DNA of 64,000 nucleotides from Azoarcus sp. DD4 (lineage in GTDB: Bacteria > Pseudomonadota > Gammaproteobacteria > Burkholderiales > Rhodocyclaceae). Positions 41,379 to 50,114 of the stretch are shown here, piece by piece (the first letter of the stretch is position 1; each line of letters starts with the position of its first letter). The notes below the pieces were generated by a model. The model saw only the letters and a list, made by a program, of their open reading frames with translations, was not told the origin of the DNA and did no database searches. The stretch covers positions 2,666,001-2,730,000 of the forward strand of contig NZ_CP022958.1 of NCBI RefSeq assembly GCF_006496635.1, in the 5' to 3' direction. The translations under genes and the position numbers were made by a program.

Positions 41379-41834
41379 TCAGTAGCCCAGTCCCAGGGTC
41401 GCGAGCGCGATGGTGAGCAGGCCGAGTCCGAGGTTGAAAGCGACGCGGCTCCGGATCCGGTTCATCGCCACGGCGCCCTGCGCCCAATCCTCCCGGCCGA
41501 CGGCGGAACGCAATGCCCGCCAGGGGCCGAACCAGATCGATACGAAGATCGCGATCATGACCGCGCCGGTGAGTGCCATCAGGTGCCAGGCCTTGGGTGC
41601 CTGCCCCATCCCGACTTCCAGCAACATGGCGATTCCGGAAAGCAGGATCAGCGCGATCGCGATCCAGACCAGACCGAAAAAGCGCGACAACACGCCGGAC
41701 CACAGCGGCAGGCGCTGGGCGGGTGGGAGCTGCGTCGCTGCCGGCCGCAGGCAGCCCCAGGCGAAGGCCATGCCGCCAACCCAGACCACGACGCCGACCA
41801 GGTGCAGGAAGAGCATCAGGTGGTGCAGAGTCAT
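41379..41834 (-). CDS. CopD-like small inner-membrane protein
   Basis: This 151-residue protein has four hydrophobic helices (about 5-27, 47-72, 82-101 and 127-148) and begins MTLHHLMLFLHLVGVVVWVGGM. The pattern of His residues in the first helix and the GGM-like turn resemble CopD/DUF2269-type proteins. A role in copper handling or as a small membrane subunit is only suggested. Its start overlaps the rnhB stop by four bases, so it is transcribed with the lipid A genes. Confidence 0.75.
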   Translation of the reverse strand: MTLHHLMLFLHLVGVVVWVGGMAFAWGCLRPAATQLPPAQRLPLWSGVLSRFFGLVWIAIALILLSGIAMLLEVGMGQAPKAWHLMALTGAVMIAIFVSIWFGPWRALRSAVGREDWAQGAVAMNRIRSRVAFNLGLGLLTIALATLGLGY

Positions 41835-42445
41835 GCGCCCTCCTCCTCTGTCCACAGTGGCGGATTGATCAGCAGGTCGCGAACCGGTGCGAAGCTGCGG
41901 CGATAGAAATCGGCGACACCGTGACGCTTCAGCGCGGCCAGGTGCGCGGCCGTCGGATAGCCCTTGTGGCCGGCGAGTCCGTATTGGGGGTAGCGCGCGT
42001 CGAGCTCCCTCATCCCGGCGTCGCGAACCGTCTTCGCCAGGATCGACGCCGCGGAGATGGCCGGCTCGGTCGCATCGCCCTTGACGATGGCGCGCGCCGG
42101 GATGGACAGCGGCGGGCAGCGATTGCCGTCGATCAGCGCTTCGCTCGGTGTTATGGCCAGCGCCGCAACGGCACGCTGCATCGCCAGCATGGTGGCGTGG
42201 AAAATGTTGAGGCGGTCGATTTCCTCGACACTGGCCTCTGCCACAGCCCAGGCCAGGGCCTGCTCGCGGATCAGCGGCGCGAGTCGTTCGCGGGCGCGTT
42301 CGGTAAGTTTCTTGGAATCGGCAAGGCCGACGATGGGCCTTGCAGGATCGAGGATCACGGCAGCGGCGACAACCGGTCCGCAAAGCGGGCCGCGGCCGGC
42401 TTCATCGATACCGCAGATCAGGCGGGCAAGCGGCTGGGCTGGCAT
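41831..42445 (-). CDS. rnhB: Ribonuclease HII
   Basis: This 204-residue enzyme cuts the RNA strand of RNA-DNA hybrids and starts ribonucleotide excision. The catalytic acids are seen in GIDEAGRGPLCG (Asp/Glu near residue 13), LADSKKLT and IDGNRCP, with family motifs throughout. It overlaps the end of lpxB by 28 bp. lpxB next to rnhB is a common arrangement in Proteobacteria. Confidence 0.96.
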   Translation of the reverse strand: MPAQPLARLICGIDEAGRGPLCGPVVAAAVILDPARPIVGLADSKKLTERARERLAPLIREQALAWAVAEASVEEIDRLNIFHATMLAMQRAVAALAITPSEALIDGNRCPPLSIPARAIVKGDATEPAISAASILAKTVRDAGMRELDARYPQYGLAGHKGYPTAAHLAALKRHGVADFYRRSFAPVRDLLINPPLWTEEEGA

Positions 42446-43593
42446 GCGGGTTGGTTCATGAGATAGGGCAGAATGGCTGCCGCCGCGCGTTCGGCGGTGT
42501 TCTGCCGCAGGCTCAGGTGCAGTTCGGCGAAGCGTTGCTCGAGCGCTGCACAGGCAGCCGGATCGTTCAACCAGTGGGCGAGCGCGTCAGCCAGCTTGAC
42601 CGGCGTGGCGTCGTCCTGCAGCAGCTCCGGCACCAAGGTTTCGCGGCACAGGATGTTGGGCAGCCCCACCCAAGGCAGGTAGGCCATGCGCTTCATCAGG
42701 CGGTACTGCCACTTGCCGATGCGGTAGCTGATCACCATCGGCCGTTTGAGCAGCGCGGCCTCCAGGCTGGCAGTGCCGCTGGCCACGAGCACGGCGTCGG
42801 CCGCCGTCATGGCATCGACTGCGTGGCCGAACAGCATGCGGATCGGCAGCTCGGTACCGTTGTTGCGGGCGAGTGCCTCGTCGAAAAGCTCGCGGGTCTC
42901 GCGGGTCGCCAGCGGGACGAGGAAGCTGACATCCTCGAAGCGCTGGGCAAGGATCGCGGCGGTCTCGATGAAGGTGTCGGCGAGATTGCGGACCTCGGAC
43001 TGCCTGCTCCCGGGCAGCAGTGCGATGATCTTGCGATCGGTGGGCAGGCCGAGCCGTTCGCGGGCGGCCGCGCGATCGGGTTCCAGCGGAAAGACGTCGG
43101 CGAGCGGATGGCCGACGTAGCTGACCGGCACGCCCGCGCGATCGTAGAGTTCCGGTTCGAAGGGGAACAGACAAAGCATGCGCGTCACCGAGCGCGCGAT
43201 GCGCTTGATCCGCCCGCCCCGCCAGGCCCAGATCGAGGGGCTGACGAAATGGATGGCAGGCATGCCCGCGTCCTTGACCTTGCCTTCGAGCCACAGATTG
43301 AAATCCGGCGCGTCGACGCCGATGAAGGCGGCCGGCCGTTCGCGACGGATCTGCTTCAGCAGGGTTTTGCGGATGGCGGAGAGTTGCCGATAGCGCTTGA
43401 GCGCATCGACGTAGCCATGCACCGCGAGCAGCTCGGCTGGCCAGCGTGCATCGAAACCTTCCGCTTGCATCTTGGGCCCGCCGATGCCGAAGAATTCGGC
43501 GTCGGGCAGATGGCGTTTGATGGCGCGGATCAGGTGGCTGGCAAGCAGGTCGCCGGAGGCTTCTCCGGCGACCATGGCGATTCTCGGCGGCAT
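42418..43593 (-). CDS. lpxB: Lipid-A-disaccharide synthase
   Basis: This 391-residue glycosyltransferase (GT19) joins UDP-2,3-diacylglucosamine and lipid X to make the lipid A disaccharide. Family motifs are VAGEASGDLL at the N-terminus, GVDAPDFNLWLE, SPSIWAWRGGRIKRI and the late SGTASLEAALLKRPMVISYR. Start ATG at 43593 was chosen over an in-frame extension because it gives the family N-terminus. It follows lpxA by 4 bp and runs 28 bp into rnhB. Confidence 0.96.
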   Translation of the reverse strand: MPPRIAMVAGEASGDLLASHLIRAIKRHLPDAEFFGIGGPKMQAEGFDARWPAELLAVHGYVDALKRYRQLSAIRKTLLKQIRRERPAAFIGVDAPDFNLWLEGKVKDAGMPAIHFVSPSIWAWRGGRIKRIARSVTRMLCLFPFEPELYDRAGVPVSYVGHPLADVFPLEPDRAAARERLGLPTDRKIIALLPGSRQSEVRNLADTFIETAAILAQRFEDVSFLVPLATRETRELFDEALARNNGTELPIRMLFGHAVDAMTAADAVLVASGTASLEAALLKRPMVISYRIGKWQYRLMKRMAYLPWVGLPNILCRETLVPELLQDDATPVKLADALAHWLNDPAACAALEQRFAELHLSLRQNTAERAAAAILPYLMNQPACQPSRLPA

Positions 43594-43597
43594 GGTT

Positions 43598-44368
43598 TCA
43601 CCTGACGATGCCGCGGCTGGACTGGGCGATGAACTCTGCGAGCGGTGCGACTTCCGCGTGCTCGGCGACGATCTCGGCAATCTTCTCGCGTGCTTCGTCG
43701 AGCTTGAGACCGGAGCGGTAGAGGGCACGGTAGGCGCGCTTGATGGCAGCAATCGCTTCGCTGCTGTAGCCGCGACGCTTCAGGCCTTCGCTGTTGATTC
43801 CGTGGGGCGCGGCGGGATTGCCGGCCACGGTGACGAAGGGCGGAAGATCCTGCAGCAGCACCGTGCCGACGCCGCAGAAGCTGTGCGCGCCGACGCGGCA
43901 GAACTGGTGTACGCCGGTGAAGCCGCCGAGAATGGCCCAGTCGCCGACATGGACATGGCCGGCGAGCGTGGCGTTATTGGCGAAGATGGTGTGATCGCCG
44001 ACCTGGCAGTCGTGGGCCACATGCACGTAGGCCATGATCCAGTTGTCGCTGCCGATGCGGGTGACGTGGGCGTCCTGGCTGGTGCCGACGTTGAACGAGC
44101 AGAATTCGCGGATCGTGTTGCGATCACCGATTTCGAGCCGTGTCGGCTCGTCGTCGTATTTCTTGTCCTGGGGAGATGCACCGATCGAGCAGAACTGGAA
44201 GATGTCGTTGTCGCGGCCGATGCGGGTATGGCCCTCGACCACCGCGTGGGGCCCGATGCGCGTGTTGTCGCCGATCTCGACGTGCTCGCCGATGATGGAG
44301 TAAGCGCCGACCGAGACATTCGTGCCCAGCTTTGCCTTGGGATGAACGATAGCGGTCTGGTGAATCAT
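43598..44368 (-). CDS. lpxA: Acyl-ACP--UDP-N-acetylglucosamine O-acyltransferase
   Basis: This 256-residue left-handed beta-helix enzyme transfers a hydroxyacyl chain to UDP-GlcNAc, the first lipid A step. Hexapeptide repeats fill residues 1-180. The catalytic His lies in YVHVAHDCQVGDH, and the C-terminal helices include NSEGLKRRGYSSE. ATG at 44368 overlaps the fabZ stop by four bases; a start seven codons earlier is less likely. Confidence 0.96.
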   Translation of the reverse strand: MIHQTAIVHPKAKLGTNVSVGAYSIIGEHVEIGDNTRIGPHAVVEGHTRIGRDNDIFQFCSIGASPQDKKYDDEPTRLEIGDRNTIREFCSFNVGTSQDAHVTRIGSDNWIMAYVHVAHDCQVGDHTIFANNATLAGHVHVGDWAILGGFTGVHQFCRVGAHSFCGVGTVLLQDLPPFVTVAGNPAAPHGINSEGLKRRGYSSEAIAAIKRAYRALYRSGLKLDEAREKIAEIVAEHAEVAPLAEFIAQSSRGIVR

Positions 44369-44802
44369 GGCAAGGTCTTGAGCGCGCACATCAGTTCGGC
44401 TTCGGTGGCGATCTCGCCACCGACGCGGGCAACGGCCTTGTATTTGTAGATGTTGCGCTTGCTCTGGGTGATCTCGACTTCCATCAGCAACTGATCGCCC
44501 GGCACGACGGGCCGCTTGAAGCGCACCGCATCGATCCCGGCAAAATAGACCACCGAGTTCTCGTCGGGCTTGACGCCCATGCTCTTGAACGAGAGCACGG
44601 CAGCGGCCTGAGCCATGGCTTCGACGATGAGCACGCCGGGCATCACCGGGTGATGGGGAAAATGGCCGGGGAAGAACGGTTCGTTCATCGTCACGTTCTT
44701 GAGCGCAAGGATGCGCTTGTTCTCTTCCAGCTCCAGCACCCTGTCGACCAGCAGGAAGGGATAGCGGTGCGGGAGGTACTGGACGATTTCGTTGATATCC
44801 AT
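44365..44802 (-). CDS. fabZ: 3-hydroxyacyl-ACP dehydratase FabZ
   Basis: This 145-residue hot-dog-fold enzyme dehydrates 3-hydroxyacyl-ACP in fatty acid synthesis and competes with LpxA/LpxD for the substrate. The active-site His is in FPHHPVMPGVLIVEAMAQ with the Glu nine residues after the Pro-Gly. It lies between lpxD (5 bp) and lpxA (overlap of 4 bp), the conserved lpxD-fabZ-lpxA-lpxB order. Confidence 0.97.
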   Translation of the reverse strand: MDINEIVQYLPHRYPFLLVDRVLELEENKRILALKNVTMNEPFFPGHFPHHPVMPGVLIVEAMAQAAAVLSFKSMGVKPDENSVVYFAGIDAVRFKRPVVPGDQLLMEVEITQSKRNIYKYKAVARVGGEIATEAELMCALKTLP

Positions 44803-44807
44803 GGCGA

Positions 44808-45833
44808 TCAGGCGGAGTCCTGTTCTTCTAGGCGTTGTTCGAGGGCGCGTATTCTATCCGCGAGACCATCGAGATGGCGCAGGTGGGCGAAGTTTTTGAC
44901 CCAGTCCGCGTGGGCTTGGACGGGTAGATTGGCGGTGTAGACGCCGCGCTTGTGGATGGACTTGGTGACCAGCGTACCGGCGGAGATCACCACATCGTCG
45001 GTTATGGTGAGGTGACCGATGATGCCGGCTTGACCGCCTATCATGCAACGGGCGCCGATCTGGGTGCTGCCGGCGATGCCGACGCAGCCGGCGATGGCGG
45101 TGTAGTCGCCGATACGCACGTTATGGCCGATCTGGATCTGATTGTCGATCTTCACGCCCTTGCCGATCACCGTGTCGTCGAGCGCACCGCGGTCTATGGT
45201 GGTGTTGGCACCGATCTCGACGTCGTCGCCGATCACGACACGGCCGACCTGCGGAATCTTGACCCAGGCACCGTCCTGTTCGCGGGCAAAACCGAAACCG
45301 TCGGAGCCGATGACGGCGCCGGCGTGGATGAGGCAGTTCGCGCCGACGACACAACCGGGGTAGATCGTCACCCGTGGCGCGAGTCGGGTACCGGCGCCGA
45401 TGCGCACGCCGGCGCCGATGTGGCTGCCGGCTCCGATGACCACATCCGCCCCCAGTTCGACGCCCTCGCCTATCGTCGCTCCGGCCCCAACCGAAGCGCT
45501 GGCCGGCAGCACGCTGGCAACGTCGGTCAACGGATGGATGCCGGGCACGACAGCGGCGGGCGGATTGAACAGTTGCGCCACGCGGGCGAAATACAGATAG
45601 GGATCGCGGGTGACGATACGCGGGCGGTCGGCCAGCAGGTCGCGCGCAGACTCGCCGACGATGACCGCGGCGGCCCGGCTCGACTTCAGGCGCGACAGAT
45701 ACTTGGGATTGGCGAGGAAGGAAAGATCGCCCTCGCCTGCCTGGTCCAGGGTTGCCACGCGACGCACGGTGACGGTGGCGTCGCCCACGAGTTCCCCGCC
45801 CAGTCGCGCGATCAGCTCATCGAGACGGAACAT
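44808..45833 (-). CDS. lpxD: UDP-3-O-(3-hydroxyacyl)glucosamine N-acyltransferase
   Basis: This 341-residue protein adds the N-linked hydroxyacyl chain in lipid A synthesis. It has an N-terminal uridine-binding domain (about 1-100, with SFLANPKYLSRL), a long hexapeptide-repeat beta-helix (about 105-300) with the catalytic His in IQIGHNVRIGDYTAIAGC, and a C-terminal helix ending in Glu/Gln-rich sequence. It follows the skp gene by 15 bp. Confidence 0.97.
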   Translation of the reverse strand: MFRLDELIARLGGELVGDATVTVRRVATLDQAGEGDLSFLANPKYLSRLKSSRAAAVIVGESARDLLADRPRIVTRDPYLYFARVAQLFNPPAAVVPGIHPLTDVASVLPASASVGAGATIGEGVELGADVVIGAGSHIGAGVRIGAGTRLAPRVTIYPGCVVGANCLIHAGAVIGSDGFGFAREQDGAWVKIPQVGRVVIGDDVEIGANTTIDRGALDDTVIGKGVKIDNQIQIGHNVRIGDYTAIAGCVGIAGSTQIGARCMIGGQAGIIGHLTITDDVVISAGTLVTKSIHKRGVYTANLPVQAHADWVKNFAHLRHLDGLADRIRALEQRLEEQDSA

Positions 45834-45848
45834 GGGCCGGGAAGGGGC

Positions 45849-46349
45849 TTACTTGCCCTCGGACAGGGACTTGATGACCTTGTCCGTGATATCGATGCGC
45901 GGGCTGGCGTAGACCGCTTCCTGCAGGATGACGTCGAACTTTTCGGCCTCGGCGATCTGCTTGACGGTACGGTTGGCCTTGTCGAGAACCGACGCCAGTT
46001 CCTCGTTACGGCGCTGGTTCAGGTCTTCACGGAACTCGCGTTGCTTGCGCTGGAAGTCGCGATTCAGGTCGTTGAACGCGCGTTCCTTGTTGCGGCGGTC
46101 AGACTCGGCCATGGTGGCGCCGTTACGGTCGAGGTCTTCCTGCATGCTTTGGAGGTCCTTGGCCATGCGCTGGAGTTCCTGGTCGCGCTTCTCGAATTCC
46201 TTTTCCAGGCGTTGCTGGGCCCGTACGGCGGGGCCGGCTTCACGCATCACGCGGTCGGAATTGACGAAACCGATCTTGGTTTCCGCGTGGGCCACCTGGC
46301 TCATGCCGATCAATGCCACTGCAAGCACGGAGAGGGTGCTGACTTTCAC
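45849..46349 (-). CDS. skp: Periplasmic outer-membrane protein chaperone Skp/OmpH
   Basis: This 166-residue protein has a signal peptide (MKVSTLSVLAVALIGMSQVA, cleavage after HA near residue 22) and then a long charged coiled coil (about 50-130, rich in Glu, Arg, Gln and Asn) typical of the Skp arms. Skp holds unfolded outer-membrane proteins in the periplasm for BamA. It lies 34 bp after bamA and before lpxD, the usual context. Confidence 0.95.
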   Translation of the reverse strand: MKVSTLSVLAVALIGMSQVAHAETKIGFVNSDRVMREAGPAVRAQQRLEKEFEKRDQELQRMAKDLQSMQEDLDRNGATMAESDRRNKERAFNDLNRDFQRKQREFREDLNQRRNEELASVLDKANRTVKQIAEAEKFDVILQEAVYASPRIDITDKVIKSLSEGK

Positions 46350-46383
46350 TTATGCCTCCAACAAGACTCGATGTGCCGGGTGA

Positions 46384-48741
46384 TCAGAAAATGCTACCCA
46401 ACTGGAATTGGAACCGCTGGATCTCGTCGTCGCTTTCTTTCTTCAGCGGCATGCCGAGGCTGAATTTCAGCGGGCCGATCGGCGAGTTCCACGCGAACGC
46501 CAGGCCGGTACTGTAGCGCAAGTCGCCGAACTTGAGCTTTTGGTCCTCACCCCACACGTAACCGGCATCGAGGAAGGCGGAAATCCGGAACGAGCGGTCG
46601 GAACCCGAGCCCGGCATCGGGAAGTAGAACTCGGCGTTGCCGACGATCTTGCGGGTGCCGCCGATTGCGTCGCCATCGGAGTCCTTCGGACCGAGCGTGC
46701 TCTGTTCGAAGCCGCGCACCGAGCCGATACCGCCTGCGTAGAAGTTCTTGTAGAACGGAACTTCCTTGTCGCCGTAACCCTTGGCCCAGCCAACGTCGCC
46801 GTTGAGCATCAGCGCATAGTCGCGGCCCAGCGGGAACCAGTGCTGGTACTGGTAATTGAGCTTGGTGTAGCGCAGCTTGCCCGGCGGAACGGCCACTTCG
46901 GCGTGGGCGCGCTGATACACACCCTTGCGCGGGTAGAGGTAGCTGTCGCGGCTGTCGCGCGACCAGCCGGCGCTCGCAGTAAGGCTGTTTACCGTTACAG
47001 TGCCGACGCCGTACGGGGACGTATTCCAGGCCGAGGGGGTCGTCGGTTCAGTCTCGCCGTTCTCGCAAGCGCTGTTGTATTCGATACAGAACTTCCGGTA
47101 CAGCTCGGAGCTTTCCTGATAAGTCGTGATCTTGGTGCGATCGATGGTCAGGCCGAAATTGATGCTGTCGTCTTCGGCAATCGGGTAGCCGAGGCGCAGG
47201 CCCGCACCGGTGGACACCGTCTTGTAGGGCGACACCGAGTAGGATTCCGACGGGTCATAGGTGCGGTGGTAGAGGTCCCAGCCCAGGCTGACGCCGTCGA
47301 CCGTGTAGTACGGATTGGTGAAGGACAGTGCGTAGGTGCGGCTGGAGCTGCTGGTGTTCAGACCCAGCGTCATCGCGTTGCCGCTGCCGAAGAGGTTCTG
47401 CTGCGAGATCGAGGCCGACAGCACGACCTTTTCCGAGCTCGAGAAACCGGCGCCCAGCATCAGGTTGCCGGTCGCGCGTTCCTTCACCGTCATGTTCACG
47501 TCGACCTGGTCGGTCGTGCCGGGAACCGGCGGAGTCTCGACATTGACCTCGTCGAAGAAGCCGAGCCGATCGACACGGGTGCGGGACCGGTTGATCGCAG
47601 CCGAGTCGTACCAGGCGCCTTCCATCTGACGCAGTTCGCGCCGCACGACCTCGTCGCGCGTTTTGGTGTTGCCCCCGACGTTGATACGGCGCACATACAC
47701 GCGACGACCGGGGTCAACAAACACGGTAAATGCCACCTCGCGCTTTTCCTTGTCGACTTCCGGCGCGGCATTGACGTTGGCAAAGGCATAGCCTTCGTTG
47801 CCCAGTCGGTCGGTGATGGCCTTGGTGGTCTCGGTGAGGCGCTCACGCGAGAAGATCTCGCCCGGCTTGATCGTCGCCAGCGCAAGGTATTCGGATTCCG
47901 GGAGGATCAGGTCGCCGGTGAAGCGCACGCCAGTGACGGTGTAGCGCTCGCCCTCGGTGACGTTGACGGTGATGTAGATATCCTTCTTGTCCGGCGTGAT
48001 CGACACCTGGGTGGAGTCGATGTTGAAGTCGAGGTAGCCACGGTCGAGGTAGAAGGAACGCAGGTTCTCGAGGTCGGCGGACAGCTTCTGGCGCGAGTAC
48101 TGGTCGTTCTTGGTGTACCAGGTCAGCCAGCCCGGCGTCGTCAGCTGAAAGCGTTCCAGCAGTTCGTCCTCGTCGAAGGCCTTGGCGCCGACGATGCCGA
48201 TCTGGCGGATCTTCGCCACATCGCCCTCATCCACCGTGAAGTTGATGCCGACGCGGTTGCGTTCGAGCGGCGTCACGGTGGTGGTGATGGTCGCCGAATA
48301 CTTGCCGCGCGACAGATACTGGCGCTTGAGTTCCTGTTCGGCCTTGTCGAGCAGCGCGCGGTCGAAAATGCGCGACTCGGCCAGGCCGACTTCACGCAGG
48401 CTCTTCTTGAGCGCGTCCTTGTCGAATTCCTTGATGCCGACGAAATCGATCTGCGAGATCGCGGGCCGTTCGTCGAGGAGCACGACGAGAACGTTGTTCT
48501 CGACCTCGATCTTCACGTCGCGGAAGAAACCGGTGGCGAACAGGGCGCGGATCGCGTCCGCTGCCTGCCCTTCGTCGAAGGTGTCGCCGACCTTGACCGG
48601 CAGATAGTTGAACACCGTCCCCGCCTCGGTGCGCTGGATGCCTTCGACCCGGATGTCCTTGACTACGAAAGGTTCGAACGCGAACGCCGGCGCAGCGGCG
48701 AAAAGGGCCATGATCAGCCCTGGGAGAAGCTTGCGGTTCAT
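46384..48741 (-). CDS. bamA: Outer-membrane protein assembly factor BamA
   Basis: This 785-residue Omp85 protein inserts beta-barrels into the outer membrane. It has a signal peptide (ending AFA near residue 21), five POTRA domains (about 23-425; the first starts FVVKDIRVEGIQRTEAGTV) and a 16-strand barrel ending FQFQLGSIF with the C-terminal Phe. The conserved loop-6 region VRGFEQSTLGP is present near residue 670. It lies 8 bp downstream of rseP. A large open frame on the opposite strand is a composition artefact. Confidence 0.98.
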   Translation of the reverse strand: MNRKLLPGLIMALFAAAPAFAFEPFVVKDIRVEGIQRTEAGTVFNYLPVKVGDTFDEGQAADAIRALFATGFFRDVKIEVENNVLVVLLDERPAISQIDFVGIKEFDKDALKKSLREVGLAESRIFDRALLDKAEQELKRQYLSRGKYSATITTTVTPLERNRVGINFTVDEGDVAKIRQIGIVGAKAFDEDELLERFQLTTPGWLTWYTKNDQYSRQKLSADLENLRSFYLDRGYLDFNIDSTQVSITPDKKDIYITVNVTEGERYTVTGVRFTGDLILPESEYLALATIKPGEIFSRERLTETTKAITDRLGNEGYAFANVNAAPEVDKEKREVAFTVFVDPGRRVYVRRINVGGNTKTRDEVVRRELRQMEGAWYDSAAINRSRTRVDRLGFFDEVNVETPPVPGTTDQVDVNMTVKERATGNLMLGAGFSSSEKVVLSASISQQNLFGSGNAMTLGLNTSSSSRTYALSFTNPYYTVDGVSLGWDLYHRTYDPSESYSVSPYKTVSTGAGLRLGYPIAEDDSINFGLTIDRTKITTYQESSELYRKFCIEYNSACENGETEPTTPSAWNTSPYGVGTVTVNSLTASAGWSRDSRDSYLYPRKGVYQRAHAEVAVPPGKLRYTKLNYQYQHWFPLGRDYALMLNGDVGWAKGYGDKEVPFYKNFYAGGIGSVRGFEQSTLGPKDSDGDAIGGTRKIVGNAEFYFPMPGSGSDRSFRISAFLDAGYVWGEDQKLKFGDLRYSTGLAFAWNSPIGPLKFSLGMPLKKESDDEIQRFQFQLGSIF

Positions 48742-48749
48742 GCAGGTAA

Positions 48750-50114
48750 TTAGCCGGAAATGAGACGGTTTATGTCGTTGTAGAACGCAAATGCCATAAG
48801 CAGTGCGAGCAGGACGAGACCGATTTGTTGCCCGATCTCCATGATGCGTTCCGGAATCGGACCGCCTTTTATGATCTCGATCGTATAATACAGTAAATGC
48901 CCGCCATCCAGCACCGGGATGGGCAGCAGGTTCAGGACGCCCAGGCTGATGCTTATCAGCGCCACGAACTTGAGGTAATGGCCGAGACCGAGCTGGGCAG
49001 TCTGACCGGCGTAATCGGCTATCGTCACCGGGCCGGAGAGGTTTTTCCAGGATACTTCGCCGGTAAACATCCGTCCTATCATCTGCAGGCTCAGCACACT
49101 GGTTTCCCAGGTCTGGCGGACGGCCTTGGCAAAGCCTTCGATCGGTCCGTATCGAACCCGGGTGAACATCGACACGCCGCCGCTTGCCGCTTCGGCAACG
49201 GCCACTCCGATGCGGCCGAAGCGCTGACCTTGCTCGTTGGCCTCGTCCGGGCGCACGCTCAGCTCGAGCATTTCATTGGCGCGGCGAATCTGGAAGAGCA
49301 GCACTTCGCCTGCCGAAGCGCGCACCTTGGCGACCATCGCGCTCCAGCCGTCGATGGCTTCACCGTCGATCGAGATCACTTCGTCGCCACTGCGCAGGCC
49401 GGCACGCGCGGCAGCGCCATCTTCGGCTACCTTGCCGAATACTGCCGGAATCAGCGGCCGCCATGGCGACACACCGATGCGCGCGATCAGGTCGGTCTGA
49501 CCGTCGTCGACCGGGATGCCGGTGAGGTCCAGCGTACGCAGGGTCTCGACGTCTTCCAGCGTCCGGATCTGCAGGACGACGCGACGGTTGTCGAGCGCGT
49601 GTCGCAACAGTACCCAGCGCAACTCCTGCCAGCTCCGCACCTGTTCGTCATCCACTGCCAGCACGAGATCGCCATCCTGGATGCCGGCTGCCGCGGCCGG
49701 CGTGCTCGCCGCCGTCAAGGCCAGGCGCGGGCTCAGTTCGTCGCTGCCTGCAACGAAGATCCCCCAGTAAAGTGCGATGGCCAGCAGGAAGTTAGCCAGC
49801 GGGCCCGCCGCGACGATGGCGAAACGGCGGAGTACGGGCTGGCGATTGAAGGCGCGATGACGTTCGGCCGCAGCAACCTCGCCCTCGCGCTCATCGAGCA
49901 TCTTGACGTAACCACCCAGTGGAAAGGCGCCCAAGGCCCACTCGGTGCCGTCGCGCCCGGCACGCCGAACGAGCAGCGGTTTGCCGAAGCCGACGGAGAA
50001 ACGCAGCACCTTGACGCCACACCAGCGCGCAACCAGATAATGGCCGAGCTCGTGGATCAGGATGAGCAGGCCGAGCGCGAAGGCGAACGGTATGAGGTAA
50101 TCAAGCAGGTTCAT
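48750..50114 (-). CDS. rseP: Site-2 (RIP) metalloprotease RseP
   Basis: This 454-residue inner-membrane zinc protease cuts anti-sigma factors inside the membrane in envelope stress signalling. The zinc motif LIHELGHYLVARWCGV lies at residues 19-34. Two PDZ domains occupy about 110-300, and the second catalytic motif PIPVLDGGHLLYY is near 397. At least four TM helices are evident. The initiating ATG overlaps the end of dxr. Placement between dxr and bamA is the standard betaproteobacterial order. Confidence 0.97.
   Translation of the reverse strand: MNLLDYLIPFAFALGLLILIHELGHYLVARWCGVKVLRFSVGFGKPLLVRRAGRDGTEWALGAFPLGGYVKMLDEREGEVAAAERHRAFNRQPVLRRFAIVAAGPLANFLLAIALYWGIFVAGSDELSPRLALTAASTPAAAAGIQDGDLVLAVDDEQVRSWQELRWVLLRHALDNRRVVLQIRTLEDVETLRTLDLTGIPVDDGQTDLIARIGVSPWRPLIPAVFGKVAEDGAAARAGLRSGDEVISIDGEAIDGWSAMVAKVRASAGEVLLFQIRRANEMLELSVRPDEANEQGQRFGRIGVAVAEAASGGVSMFTRVRYGPIEGFAKAVRQTWETSVLSLQMIGRMFTGEVSWKNLSGPVTIADYAGQTAQLGLGHYLKFVALISISLGVLNLLPIPVLDGGHLLYYTIEIIKGGPIPERIMEIGQQIGLVLLALLMAFAFYNDINRLISG

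Noticed and set aside
46408..48753. A 781-codon open frame on the plus strand opposite bamA
   Set aside because: bamA on the minus strand is unmistakable from its POTRA domains, barrel and C-terminal Phe. The opposite frame has biased low-complexity content and no recognisable domain; long antisense frames are common in high-GC DNA.
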